A stretch of 64,000 bases of DNA from Sphingomonas nostoxanthinifaciens (GCF_019930585.1 NZ_CP082839.1:4228001-4292000), one strand, 5' to 3'. Shown: positions 10,741 through 18,611, counted from the stretch's first letter. The notes: a model not told the origin generated them from the sequence alone. A program made the numbers and translations.

Positions 10741-10820
10741 TCATCCCGGCGAAGGTCGGCATCTCCCGCGACATGCGTCGCGCCCTCCCTCACGAGACCC
10801 CGGCGTTCGCTGGGGTGACG
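10741..10820. repeat. Three-stem palindromic element, copy B
   Basis: Lies between secD and secF. The last stem is 10797-10805 with 10808-10816 (around CCCCGGCG, one G-T pair). The first stem (10742-10749 with 10754-10761) is imperfect. The middle holds a perfect CGCGAC/GTCGCG hairpin. It ends in GTGACGAG, 11 nt before the secF ATG, so it could change the secD:secF transcript ratio. Confidence 0.75.
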
Positions 10821-10831
10821 AGTTAGTCATC

Positions 10832-11791
10832 ATGCGCCTGCTCAAGCTCGTCCCCGACAACACCAATATCGGCTTCGTCCGGCTGCGTTACTGGGCGTTC
10901 GGCATCACCGCCTTGCTGACGGTCGCGGCGCTCGCGATCGTGGGCCTGCGCGGGCTCAACCTCGGCGTCGACTTTGTCGGCGGCGTGCTGATCGAGGCGC
11001 GCTTCCAGCAGGCTCCGAGCCTCGACGCGGTACGCGGCGACGTCGACCGGCTCGGCGTCGGCGAGGCGCAGTTGCAGACGTTCGGCGCGCCCAACGTCGT
11101 CTCGATCCGCCTGCCTTTGCCCCAGACGAACGACGAAGGCGCGACCAACCGCCTCGTCAAGAATGTCGAGAGCGCGGTTGCCGCCAAATATCCCGGCGTC
11201 GCCTTCAACCGCGCCGAGACCGTCTCGGGCAAGGTGTCGGGCGAACTGGTGCGCAACGGGCTGCTGGCGGTGTTCCTCGCCGTGCTCGGCATCGCGATCT
11301 TCTCGTGGGTCCGCTACGAATGGCAGTTCGGCGTCTCGACCTTCGTCGCGATCGCGCACGACGTGCTGATGGCGCTCGGCTTCTTCGCGCTGACGCGGCT
11401 GGAGTTCGACCTGAACATCGTCGCCGCGGTGCTGACGATCATCGGCTATTCGATCAACGACAAGATCGTGATCGACGACCGCATCCGCGAGAATATGCGC
11501 AAATATCGCAGCATGGACATGCGCGCGCTGATCGATCTGTCGGTCAACGAGACGCTGCCGCGCACCGTGATGACCTCGCTCACCGTGCTGCTGGCGCTCG
11601 CCGCACTTTTGATCTTCGGCGGCCCGGTGCTGCGCGGCTTCACCGCCGCGATGATGCTGGGCGTTGTCGTCGGCACCTACAGCTCGATCTACGTGTCTTC
11701 CTCGCTGCTCATCACGCTGGGGCTGACGCCGTCGATCACGCCCAAGAAGGCGACCGGCCCGGCGGCCGGCGCCGAGCGCATCGGGCGCTGA
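10832..11791 (+). CDS. secF: Protein translocase subunit SecF
   Basis: A 319-residue partner of SecD with six predicted membrane helices. It has LNLGVDFVGGVLIEARF after helix 1, and FDLNIVAAVLTIIGYSINDKIVIDDRIRENMR, the SecF signature. It belongs to the yajC-secD-secF operon, with repeat copy B just upstream. The Mth938-domain gene follows immediately. Confidence 0.97.
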   Translation: MRLLKLVPDNTNIGFVRLRYWAFGITALLTVAALAIVGLRGLNLGVDFVGGVLIEARFQQAPSLDAVRGDVDRLGVGEAQLQTFGAPNVVSIRLPLPQTNDEGATNRLVKNVESAVAAKYPGVAFNRAETVSGKVSGELVRNGLLAVFLAVLGIAIFSWVRYEWQFGVSTFVAIAHDVLMALGFFALTRLEFDLNIVAAVLTIIGYSINDKIVIDDRIRENMRKYRSMDMRALIDLSVNETLPRTVMTSLTVLLALAALLIFGGPVLRGFTAAMMLGVVVGTYSSIYVSSSLLITLGLTPSITPKKATGPAAGAERIGR

Positions 11792-11795
11792 TCCG

Positions 11796-12179
11796 CTGCC
11801 GACGCTCGACCAGGCCCCGGCGCCGCAGGGCGGTCCGCTCGTCACCGGCCTTTCGGCGGGTGGCTTCCGCGTGGGGGCGACCCTGTTCCCGCGCGGGCTG
11901 ATGCTGACGCCCGACGCCGCGATCGACTGGGACGCGCCGTCGCTGGCCGCGCTGACCGAGAGCGACTTCGACGCCTTGCTCGCGCTCGACCCGAAGCCCG
12001 AATTCGTGCTGCTCGGGTCGGGACCGACGCTCGCCCGGCCGTCGCCGAGCCTCGCGACGGCGCTGGAGGCCAAGGGCGTCGGCGTCGAGGTGATGGACAG
12101 CCGCGCCGCCGCCCGCGCCTGGGGCCTGCTTCGCGGCGAAGGGCGGCACATCGCCGCCGCCCTGCTGCCGTTCGCCTGA
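11796..12179 (+). CDS. Mth938-like domain protein; probable CTG start
   Basis: A small soluble protein of about 127 residues of the Mth938/NDUFAF3-like family (DUF498), of uncertain function and often found beside secF in alphaproteobacteria. The core reads GPLVTGLSAGGFRVGATLFPRGLMLTP and ends with GEGRHIAAALLPF. The first ordinary start (GTG at 11871) would remove the conserved GFRV strand. No ATG, GTG or TTG precedes it in frame after the secF stop. CTG at 11796, four nt after secF, gives the expected N-terminus (x-PTLDQAP). The start is an inference; the gene is well supported. Confidence 0.75.
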   Translation: MPTLDQAPAPQGGPLVTGLSAGGFRVGATLFPRGLMLTPDAAIDWDAPSLAALTESDFDALLALDPKPEFVLLGSGPTLARPSPSLATALEAKGVGVEVMDSRAAARAWGLLRGEGRHIAAALLPFA

Positions 12180-12239
12180 GGCTCGCTCCGCCGCATGCCT
12201 CTTCCCGCTCTTCTCGTGCTTCGCTAAGGGGTGTCACCC

Positions 12240-13031
12240 ATGCGTGTTTCCCCGGTCCGTTCCGCCCTTCTCCTCACCCTTGCCTTCGCCCTGCCGCTGG
12301 CGGGGTGTTCGACCACGGGCAACAAGAAGAAAGGCGGCGACAGCAATCGCTACGTCGCGCGCGACGTCGACACGCTGTACAACGCCGCCAAGGACCAGCT
12401 CGACAAGCGAAACTACAAGGCGGCCGGCGCGATCTTCGACGAGGTCGAGCGCCAGCATCCTTATTCGATCTGGGCGCGCCGCGCCGAGCTGATGAGCGCC
12501 TTCTCTTACTATCTGGCGCACAGCTACCCCGAATCGATCCAGGCATCGCAGCGCTTCCTGTCGATCCACCCCGGCAATCGCGATGCGCCTTATGCGATGT
12601 ATCTGATCGCGGTCGATTATTACGAGCAGATCGGCGACGTCGATCGCGACCAGAAGATCAGCCAGCAGGCGCTGGACGCGATGGGCGACCTGACCCGCCG
12701 CTATCCCGACAGCAAATATGCCGCCGATGCGCGGCTGAAGGTCGATCTCATCAACGATCACCTCGCCGGCAAGGAGATGACGATCGGGCGCTTCTACCAG
12801 CGCCGTCACGATTGGCTCGCCTCGGTGATCCGCTTCCGCCGCGTGGCCGACAATTACCAGACCACCAGCCATACCCCCGAGGCGCTGGAGCGGCTGGTCG
12901 AGAGCTATCTGGAGCTGGGCGTGCTGGACGAGGCGCGCCGCACCGCAGCCGTGCTCGGCGCCAACTATCCGGGCAGCGATTATTACAAGCGCGCCTACGA
13001 GCTGATTCAGAAGCGCGCGAACAAGGCCTGA
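12240..13031 (+). CDS. bamD: Outer membrane assembly lipoprotein BamD
   Basis: A 263-residue lipoprotein with a signal peptide and lipobox LAGC (Cys23), then TPR repeats including NYKAAGAIFDEVERQHPYSIWARRAELMSAF and SIHPGNRDAPYAMYLIAVDYYEQIGD. BamD is the essential TPR partner of BamA in outer-membrane beta-barrel insertion. I chose ATG 12240 because AAGGGG at 12226-12231 is well spaced; a GTG at 12231 is also in frame. recN follows 44 nt downstream. Confidence 0.96.
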   Translation: MRVSPVRSALLLTLAFALPLAGCSTTGNKKKGGDSNRYVARDVDTLYNAAKDQLDKRNYKAAGAIFDEVERQHPYSIWARRAELMSAFSYYLAHSYPESIQASQRFLSIHPGNRDAPYAMYLIAVDYYEQIGDVDRDQKISQQALDAMGDLTRRYPDSKYAADARLKVDLINDHLAGKEMTIGRFYQRRHDWLASVIRFRRVADNYQTTSHTPEALERLVESYLELGVLDEARRTAAVLGANYPGSDYYKRAYELIQKRANKA

Positions 13032-13075
13032 ACATCCGCTTCCGCTCCGGCGGATGATCGCCTAGACAGACGGCG

Positions 13076-14737
13076 ATGCTCACCGCGCTCGCCATTCGCG
13101 ATGTCGTCCTGATCGAGGCGCTGGACCTGGAGTTCGGCCACGGTCTGGCGGCGCTGACCGGCGAGACGGGTGCCGGCAAGTCGATCCTGCTGGATTCGCT
13201 GGGCCTCGCGCTCGGTGTGCGCGCCGATGCCGGGCTGGTGCGACAAGGCGCCGCACAGGCGAGCGTCTCTGCCAGCTTCGACCTGCCGTCGGGCCATCCC
13301 GCCTTCGCCGCGCTGGCGGAGGGCGGTATCGATGCAGATCCGGGCGAGCCGCTGGTCATCCGCCGCGTCGTCCGCGCCGATGGCGGCAGTCGCGCCTATG
13401 TCAACGATCAGGCGGCGTCGGCCGGGCTTCTCCGCACGCTGGGCAGCGGCCTGGTCGAGGTGCACGGCCAGCATGACGATCGCGGGCTGCTCAATCCGCG
13501 CGGCCATCGCGCCTTGCTCGACACGTTCGGCCGGATCGATGCCCGCCCCGCTGCGCAAACCCACGAACGCTGGCGCGCCGCCGAGGCGATGCTCGACCAG
13601 GCCGCGACCGAGCTGGAGGCGGCAGCGCGCGACCGCGACTGGCTGGCGCATGCGGTGGAGGAACTCACCCGCTTCGCCGCCGAGCCGGGCGAGGAGGCGG
13701 CGCTGGCCGACGAGCGCGCCTCGATGCAAAAGGGCGCGCGACTGGCCGACGAGCTGACGACCGCGGCCGAACTGATCGAAGGATCGGAGGGCGCGCTGGC
13801 GCTGCTCCGTCAGGCCGCGCGCCGGCTCGACCGGCTTGCGCCCGAGGACGAGACGCTCGCGGCGGCACTGGCAGCGGTCGACCGCGCGGTGATCGAGGCG
13901 AGCGAGGCCGAAGACCGGCTGGCCGAGGCACGCGCCGCCTTCGCCTATGATCCGGCGCGGCTGGAGGCGATCGAGACGCGATTGTTCGATCTGCGCGCGC
14001 TGGCCCGCAAGCATCGCGTCGACCCCGACGCGCTCGCCGCGCTGACCGCGGAACTGACCGAGCGTCTCGGCCGGCTTGATTCGGGGCATGAGGGGATTGC
14101 GGCGCTGGAGAAGGCGGCAAGCATCGCGCGCGCCGCCTATCTCGATGCAGCCGCCATCCTGTCGGAGGCGCGCGCGGCGGCAGCGGCACGGCTCGATCGG
14201 GCGGTGGCGGGCGAGTTGGCGCCGCTCAAGCTCGACAGTGCGCGCTTCCGCACAGCCATCGCGCCGCTGGCCGAGACACAATGGAGCCCGGCCGGGCGCG
14301 ATCGGGTCGAGTTCGAGATCGCCACCAATCCCGGCGCGCCGTTCGCACCGCTCGCCAAGATTGCGAGCGGCGGCGAATTGTCGCGCTTCATCCTGGCGCT
14401 GAAAGTTGCGCTGGCCGAGGAAACCGGCAGCGCGACGATGATCTTCGACGAGATCGACCGCGGCGTCGGCGGCGCGGTGGCGGCGGCGATCGGCGAGCGG
14501 CTGTCGCGGCTGGCGGCGGGCGGGCAGCTGCTGGTCGTCACCCACAGCCCACAGGTGGCGGCGCGCGCCGACCGCCACTGGCTGATCGCCAAGCGCTCGG
14601 ACGGGCTGGTCGCGCGCACCGGGGTCCACGTGCTCGATTCGGGCGAACGGCGCGAGGAAATCGCGCGGATGCTGTCGGGCGCCGAGGTCACCGACGAGGC
14701 GCGTGCGCAGGCGCAGCGATTGCTGGCGGCGGCGTAA
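13076..14737 (+). CDS. recN: DNA repair protein RecN
   Basis: A 553-residue SMC-like ATPase for double-strand-break repair. Walker A is GETGAGKS near residue 32; the family stretch EVHGQHDDRGLL lies near residue 130; a coiled-coil region rich in Ala, Glu and Arg covers 160-360; the C-terminal half carries ASGGELSRFILALK (ABC signature) and the Walker B MIFDEIDRGVGG. It lies in the usual alphaproteobacterial bamD-recN order. Confidence 0.96.
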   Translation: MLTALAIRDVVLIEALDLEFGHGLAALTGETGAGKSILLDSLGLALGVRADAGLVRQGAAQASVSASFDLPSGHPAFAALAEGGIDADPGEPLVIRRVVRADGGSRAYVNDQAASAGLLRTLGSGLVEVHGQHDDRGLLNPRGHRALLDTFGRIDARPAAQTHERWRAAEAMLDQAATELEAAARDRDWLAHAVEELTRFAAEPGEEAALADERASMQKGARLADELTTAAELIEGSEGALALLRQAARRLDRLAPEDETLAAALAAVDRAVIEASEAEDRLAEARAAFAYDPARLEAIETRLFDLRALARKHRVDPDALAALTAELTERLGRLDSGHEGIAALEKAASIARAAYLDAAAILSEARAAAAARLDRAVAGELAPLKLDSARFRTAIAPLAETQWSPAGRDRVEFEIATNPGAPFAPLAKIASGGELSRFILALKVALAEETGSATMIFDEIDRGVGGAVAAAIGERLSRLAAGGQLLVVTHSPQVAARADRHWLIAKRSDGLVARTGVHVLDSGERREEIARMLSGAEVTDEARAQAQRLLAAA

Positions 14738-14749
14738 TCGAAAACGTCG

Positions 14750-14827
14750 TCACGCCAGCGCAGGCCGGCATCTCGTGAAGCGCGAAGCGCGCTCCCTCGG
14801 GAGATCCCAGCATTCGCTGGGATGACG
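14750..14827. repeat. Three-stem palindromic element, copy C
   Basis: Lies after recN. A perfect 8-bp stem is at 14804-14811/14816-14823 (ATCCCAGC/GCTGGGAT). The first stem (around GCCAGCG, 14753-14769) is imperfect. ATCTC at 14770 pairs with GAGAT at 14801, closing a GCGC-rich middle. It ends GATGACGACC, just before the rpmG terminator. Confidence 0.75.
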
Positions 14828-14845
14828 ACCGACTGCTGTGAATAC

Positions 14846-14876
14846 AAAAAGGCGGTGCAGGACATCCCGCACCGCC
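14846..14876 (-). terminator. Rho-independent terminator of rpmG
   Basis: On the minus strand, GGCGGTGC (14876-14869) pairs with GCACCGCC (14858-14851) around a 10-nt loop, followed by five T (14850-14846). It lies 63 nt past the rpmG stop. Confidence 0.88.
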
Positions 14877-14938
14877 TGTGTTCTCGATCCCGGCCAGGGC
14901 CGGGCAGACGTCACGAGGCGCCGGAGCGCCTCATGCCA

Positions 14939-15106
14939 TCACTTGATCTTGGCTTCCTTGAAGTCGACATGCTTGCGCACGACCGGATCATACTTCCGGA
15001 AGGACAGCTTCTCGGTCTGGTTGCGCGGATTCTTCTTCGTCACGTAGAAGAAGCCGGTATCGGCCGAGCTGACGAGCTTGATCTTGACGGTGGTCGGCTT
15101 GGCCAT
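14939..15106 (-). CDS. rpmG: 50S ribosomal protein L33
   Basis: A 55-residue basic protein starting MAKPTTVKIKLVSSADTGFF, followed by YVTKKNPRNQTEKLSFRKYD and ending VDFKEAKIK. This is the bL33 family. It has no Cys pairs, so it is the zinc-independent form. It is monocistronic, between two hairpins with T tracts: a terminator at 14846-14876 and an unusual one in its leader at 15155-15181. Confidence 0.96.
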   Translation of the reverse strand: MAKPTTVKIKLVSSADTGFFYVTKKNPRNQTEKLSFRKYDPVVRKHVDFKEAKIK

Positions 15107-15154
15107 GACCCCAAATCCCTTACTGCTATCGAATCGGGCCCACGCGGGGGCACC

Positions 15155-15181
15155 AAAAAATAAAGCGGCGTCGCCGCCGCT
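15155..15181 (-). terminator. Terminator-like hairpin upstream of rpmG
   Basis: On the minus strand, AGCGGCG (15181-15175) pairs with CGCCGCT (15170-15164) around GCGA, followed by TTATTTTTT. It ends about 49 nt before the rpmG ATG. It may attenuate rpmG, or end a short transcript coming from 15190-15339, where I see no gene. Confidence 0.6.
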
Positions 15182-15339
15182 CGAACCCCGCGCTCATGAT
15201 CGTTGAGCCGGGAAAAGTCAAGGCGCGTACGCCTCGCGGCACTCGATCGGTGTGATCGACAATATCCGGCTGACGCGCGGCACCAAATGCGGCATCGGTC
15301 ATTTTCGCCTGCGTAACGTTCAACCCTGGGAGACCCACC

Positions 15340-15840
15340 ATGGCGGATACCCCCGCGCCCAAGCTTGCCACCCCCACCGACCTGCCGTCCAACGCGGTAT
15401 CGAGCGTCGCGGACGCGCTCAATACGTCGCTGGCCGATTGCTTCGCGCTGTATTTCAAGACCAAGAACTTCCACTGGCACGTGTCGGGCCCGCACTTCCG
15501 CGACTATCATCTGATGCTCGATGATCAGTCGGCACAGATCCTGGGCGTGACCGACGCGATCGCCGAGCGCGTGCGCAAGACCGGCAACGTCACGTTGCGC
15601 TCGATCGGCGACATCGCGCGCCATCAAACCATCGCCGACAACGACGCTGCGTTTGTCGATGCCGCGGCGATGCTGGCCGAGCTGCGCGACGACAATCTCA
15701 AGCTCGTCGAGGGTTTCCGCACGGTGAAGGAGCTCGCCGACGAGGCGAAGGACAATGCGACGTCGGGCATCGTCGACGAATGGACCGACCAGGCCGAAGA
15801 GCGCGCCTGGTTCCTGTTCGAGGCGAGCCGCAAGGCCTGA
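15340..15840 (+). CDS. dps: Dps-family ferritin-like DNA-protection protein
   Basis: A 166-residue ferritin-like protein. NFHWHVSGPHFRDYHLMLDDQ carries the His, Asp and Glu ligands of the Dps ferroxidase centre, followed by four-helix segments ending EWTDQAEERAWFLFEASRKA. Dps dodecamers oxidise and store iron using peroxide and may coat DNA. GGGAG lies 10 nt before the ATG. The 233 nt upstream (15107-15339) hold the rpmG leader and no other gene I can support. DUF1328, another probable stress gene, follows. Confidence 0.93.
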   Translation: MADTPAPKLATPTDLPSNAVSSVADALNTSLADCFALYFKTKNFHWHVSGPHFRDYHLMLDDQSAQILGVTDAIAERVRKTGNVTLRSIGDIARHQTIADNDAAFVDAAAMLAELRDDNLKLVEGFRTVKELADEAKDNATSGIVDEWTDQAEERAWFLFEASRKA

Positions 15841-15843
15841 CGC

Positions 15844-15868
15844 GGAACGGGTCACCGCCGAACTCGTT
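15844..15868 (+). promoter_or_regulatory. EcfG-type (general stress sigma) promoter
   Basis: GGAAC at 15844-15848, 16 nt, then CGTT at 15865-15868: an exact match to the alphaproteobacterial EcfG consensus GGAAC-N16/17-CGTT. A transcript would start near 15875, just before the GGAAGGAG ribosome-binding site of the DUF1328 gene. Not tested. Confidence 0.7.
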
Positions 15869-15890
15869 GAGCTGCCGGAAGGAGTTTTTC

Positions 15891-16064
15891 ATGCTCAAAC
15901 TGGCGCTCATCTTCCTGGTGGTCGGGCTGGTGCTCGGCGCGCTGGGGTTCGGCGGGATCGGCGGCGCGTTCGTCGGCATCGCCAAGATCCTGTTCTTCAT
16001 CGCGATCCTGCTGTTCGTGGTGTTCCTCGTGCTGGCGCTGGTCGCCGGGCGCGCGGTCACCTGA
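15891..16064 (+). CDS. DUF1328 small membrane protein
   Basis: A 57-residue very hydrophobic peptide starting MLKLALIFLVVGLVLGALGF, with two membrane helices separated by GGIGGAFVG. It belongs to the DUF1328/UPF0391 (YtjA) family of small inner-membrane proteins of unknown function, often induced by stress. The ATG at 15891 has GGAAGGAG at 15877-15884. An EcfG-type promoter lies between the dps stop and this gene. A terminator at 16092 ends the unit. Confidence 0.92.
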   Translation: MLKLALIFLVVGLVLGALGFGGIGGAFVGIAKILFFIAILLFVVFLVLALVAGRAVT

Positions 16065-16091
16065 CCGACCCGACAGCATAAGAGTGTGGCG

Positions 16092-16115
16092 GGGCGGCAC
16101 GATGTGCCGCCCTTT
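16092..16115 (+). terminator. Rho-independent terminator after DUF1328 gene
   Basis: GGGCGGCAC (16092-16100), loop GAT, GTGCCGCCC (16104-16112), then TTT. A strong stem with a short T run; it lies 28 nt past the DUF1328 stop and 15 nt before the ligase start. Confidence 0.75.
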
Positions 16116-16129
16116 GTCGTTGGGGCGCC

Positions 16130-17740
16130 ATGCGCGACTTTTCCCAATTGCTCGACGGGCTGGTCTACACCCGGTCGCGTAACGCCAAATTGAAGCTGAT
16201 CGCCGATTATCTGCGGGCGACCGCCGATCCCGATCGCGGCTGGGCGATGGCGGCGCTGACGGGCGCAGTCGACCTGCCGGGGGTCAAGGCATCGGCGATC
16301 AAGGCATTGGTGGACGAACGCGTCGACCCGGTGCTGTTCGCGATGAGCCGCGAATTCGTCGGCGACCTCGCCGAGACCGCGGCCTTGCTGTGGCCGAAGC
16401 CGCCGGGCCTCCCGCCCGAGCTCGACAGCGGCGCGATCACCCTGTCGGGTGCGATCGAACGGCTGCTGACGCTGGGCCGTGCCGAAGCGCCGCGCGCATT
16501 GGCGGGGATGCTCGACCAGCTCGATGCGGCGGGGCGCTACGCCCTGCTCAAGCTCGCGACCGGCGAGCTGCGCGTCGGCGTCTCGGCGCGGCTCGCCAAG
16601 ACGGCGCTGGCGCAGGCATTCACGCTCGACGTCGATCAGGTGGAGGAGGTGTGGCACGGCCTTTCGCCGCCCTATCTGCCGCTATTCGCATGGGCGACCG
16701 GCGCGGGCGCGCGGCCGACCGCCGCCGACGTGCCGGTGTTCCGGCCGTTCATGCTGGCGCACCCGCTGGAAGATGCACGCGTCGATCTCGCCGATTATGC
16801 CGCCGAGTGGAAGTGGGACGGGATCCGCGTCCAGCTTGTCCGCGCCGGCGGCCACACCCGCCTCTACAGCCGCGGCGGCGACGATATCACCGCGAGCTTC
16901 CCCGAAGTGGCTGCGGCGTTCGAGCGCGAGGGCGTGCTCGACGGCGAGCTGCTGGTGCGCGGCGAGGCGCAGGGCGGCGGCATCGAGCATGAGGGTGCGG
17001 CGAGCTTCAACGCGCTCCAGCAGCGGCTCGGGCGCAAGAATGTCTCGGCCCGGATGCAGAACGACTTTCCCGCCTTCGTGCGCCTCTACGATATCCTGTT
17101 CGACGGCGCGGAGGATCTGCGTCCGCTCGGCTGGAGCACTCGGCGCGCGCGGCTGGAGGGGTTCGTGCCGACGCTGCCGCCCGACCGGTTCGACCTGTCG
17201 GCGCTGATCGAGGCGCCCGACTTCGACACGCTGGAGACAATTCGCGCCGGCGCGCGCGATGCCGCGATCGAGGGCGTGATGCTCAAGCGACGCGATTCGC
17301 CCTATGTCGGCGGACGCCGTGTCGGCCTGTGGTATAAATGGAAGCGCGATCCGCTGACCGCCGATTGCGTGATGATGTATGCCCAGCGCGGACACGGCAA
17401 ACGATCGAGCTATTATTCGGATTACACGTTCGGCTGCTGGACCGCGCCGCCGGACCAAGGCGGCGAGCTGTTGCCGGTCGGCAAGGCCTATTCGGGCTTC
17501 ACCGACGATGAATTGAAATGGCTCGACCATTTCGTCCGCACGCGCACGACGCAGCGATTCGGCCCGGTGCGCGAGGTCGAGAAGAGCCTCGTGCTGGAGG
17601 TCGCGTTCGATTCGATCCACGAATCGAAGCGACACAAATCGGGCCTTGGGATGCGCTTTCCGCGCATCGCCCGCATCCGTCGCGACAAGCCCGCGGGCGA
17701 GGCCGACCTGATCGCGACGTTACGGCGGATGGTGACCTGA
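16130..17740 (+). CDS. ATP-dependent DNA ligase, PP_1105-type
   Basis: A 536-residue three-domain ligase. The N-terminal DNA-binding-like domain (1-200) contains GELRVGVSARLAKTAL. In the nucleotidyltransferase core, motif I is EWKWDGIR with Lys228 as adenylation site, followed by DGELLV (motif III) and IEGVMLKRRDSPY (motif IV). A C-terminal OB domain follows motif V (YKWKRD). The length and N-terminus fit the bacterial PP_1105-like family, usually next to a ligase-associated exonuclease, metallophosphoesterase and Lhr-type helicase. None of these partners is in the window. It has its own short spacing after a terminator. Confidence 0.92.
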   Translation: MRDFSQLLDGLVYTRSRNAKLKLIADYLRATADPDRGWAMAALTGAVDLPGVKASAIKALVDERVDPVLFAMSREFVGDLAETAALLWPKPPGLPPELDSGAITLSGAIERLLTLGRAEAPRALAGMLDQLDAAGRYALLKLATGELRVGVSARLAKTALAQAFTLDVDQVEEVWHGLSPPYLPLFAWATGAGARPTAADVPVFRPFMLAHPLEDARVDLADYAAEWKWDGIRVQLVRAGGHTRLYSRGGDDITASFPEVAAAFEREGVLDGELLVRGEAQGGGIEHEGAASFNALQQRLGRKNVSARMQNDFPAFVRLYDILFDGAEDLRPLGWSTRRARLEGFVPTLPPDRFDLSALIEAPDFDTLETIRAGARDAAIEGVMLKRRDSPYVGGRRVGLWYKWKRDPLTADCVMMYAQRGHGKRSSYYSDYTFGCWTAPPDQGGELLPVGKAYSGFTDDELKWLDHFVRTRTTQRFGPVREVEKSLVLEVAFDSIHESKRHKSGLGMRFPRIARIRRDKPAGEADLIATLRRMVT

Positions 17741-17750
17741 CGGACACACG

Positions 17751-17779
17751 AAAAAGCCCGGCCGCATCGCTGCGGCCGG
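17751..17779 (-). terminator. Rho-independent terminator of the cold-shock gene
   Basis: On the minus strand CCGGCCGCA (17779-17771) pairs with TGCGGCCGG (17766-17758) around GCGA, followed by GC and five T (17755-17751). It lies 26 nt past the cold-shock gene's stop and 10 nt past the ligase stop on the other strand. Confidence 0.88.
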
Positions 17780-17804
17780 ACCTTCTTGGTTCAGAAATCG
17801 GGGA

Positions 17805-18611
17805 TCAGGAACCGGGCGAGAGATTCACCGCGGCATATTTGCCGCGACGATCGACCTCGAGCTCGAATTCCAGCCGATCGCCCTCGTTGAGGGTGGTCAT
17901 GCCGGCGCGCTCGACCGCCGAAATGTGGACGAAAGCATCGGGCTGGCCGTCGTCGCGCTGAATGAAGCCGAAGCCCTTCATCGCGTTGAAGAACTTCACC
18001 GTGCCGCTCGCGCGCTCACCAGTCAGCTGACGCTGCGGGCCACCTGCGCCCGCGCCGCCGGCCGGGGCCGCAGCGCTGCGGCCGTCGGTCACCGGCAACG
18101 GCTCGCCGTCGATCTTGAGATCGGTCGCGGAGATGCGGCCGCCACGATCGACGAGGCTGAAGCCCAGCTTCTGGCCCTCGGCCAGGCCTGCGAGGCCCGC
18201 CTGCTCGACCGCCGAAATGTGGACGAACACGTCCTCGCCGCCATCGTCGCGAACGATGAAGCCGAAACCCTTCTGGCCGTTGAAGAACTTGACCGTGCCG
18301 GTCGCCTCGCCGACGACCTGGGCCGGCATGCGGCTACCGCCGCCACCGAAACCACCGCCGCCGCCCGCGCCGCCGCGGAAGCCGCCGCCACCACCGCCGC
18401 CGCCGAAACCACCGCCGCCGCCGCTACGGAAACCGCCGCCGCCACCGCCGAAGCGGTCACCGCCGCCGAAGCCGCCGCCACCGCCGAAGCGATCACCGCC
18501 GCCGAAGCCGCCGCCACCATAGCTGCTACCGCCGCCGAAGTCTTCTTCGCCAAAGCCGTCGCGCTTGTCCTTGCCGCCGCGCTGACCGCGCCGCCCTCGA
18601 TCGAAACTCAT
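17805..18611 (-). CDS. Double cold-shock-domain protein with Gly-rich N-terminus
   Basis: A 268-residue protein. Residues ~1-95 are a low-complexity tract of Gly with scattered Phe, Arg, Ser and Asp (FGGGDRFGGGGG-type repeats). Two cold-shock domains follow, each with the RNA-binding pattern: TGTVKFFNGQKGFGFIVRDDG with DVFVHISAVE, and SGTVKFFNAMKGFGFIQRDDG with DAFVHISAVE. These bind single-stranded RNA or DNA as chaperones. The long Gly/Phe/Arg tail resembles phase-separating RNA-binding proteins. ATG 18611 was chosen (GGAAG just upstream), not the in-frame TTG at 18620. The 213 nt to rnd hold its probable long leader; I see no gene there. Confidence 0.93.
   Translation of the reverse strand: MSFDRGRRGQRGGKDKRDGFGEEDFGGGSSYGGGGFGGGDRFGGGGGFGGGDRFGGGGGGFRSGGGGGFGGGGGGGGFRGGAGGGGGFGGGGSRMPAQVVGEATGTVKFFNGQKGFGFIVRDDGGEDVFVHISAVEQAGLAGLAEGQKLGFSLVDRGGRISATDLKIDGEPLPVTDGRSAAAPAGGAGAGGPQRQLTGERASGTVKFFNAMKGFGFIQRDDGQPDAFVHISAVERAGMTTLNEGDRLEFELEVDRRGKYAAVNLSPGS
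18325..18545. repeat. CCG/CCR-rich low-complexity tract
   Basis: Imperfect trinucleotide-type repeat (CCGCCGCCA, GAAGCCGCC and similar) encoding the Gly-rich N-terminus of the double cold-shock protein. The units vary, so this is not a CRISPR array. Length could vary between strains by slippage. Confidence 0.85.

Noticed and set aside
15187..15339. A tRNA-like GGTTCGAGC string on the minus strand before rpmG
   Set aside because: No acceptor stem, anticodon arm or CCA can be folded around it; only a terminator-like hairpin is supported.
18325..18545. Short repeated units that could suggest a CRISPR array or satellite
   Set aside because: Units are 3-9 nt, imperfect and in frame with a Gly-rich protein tail; there are no spacers and no cas genes.
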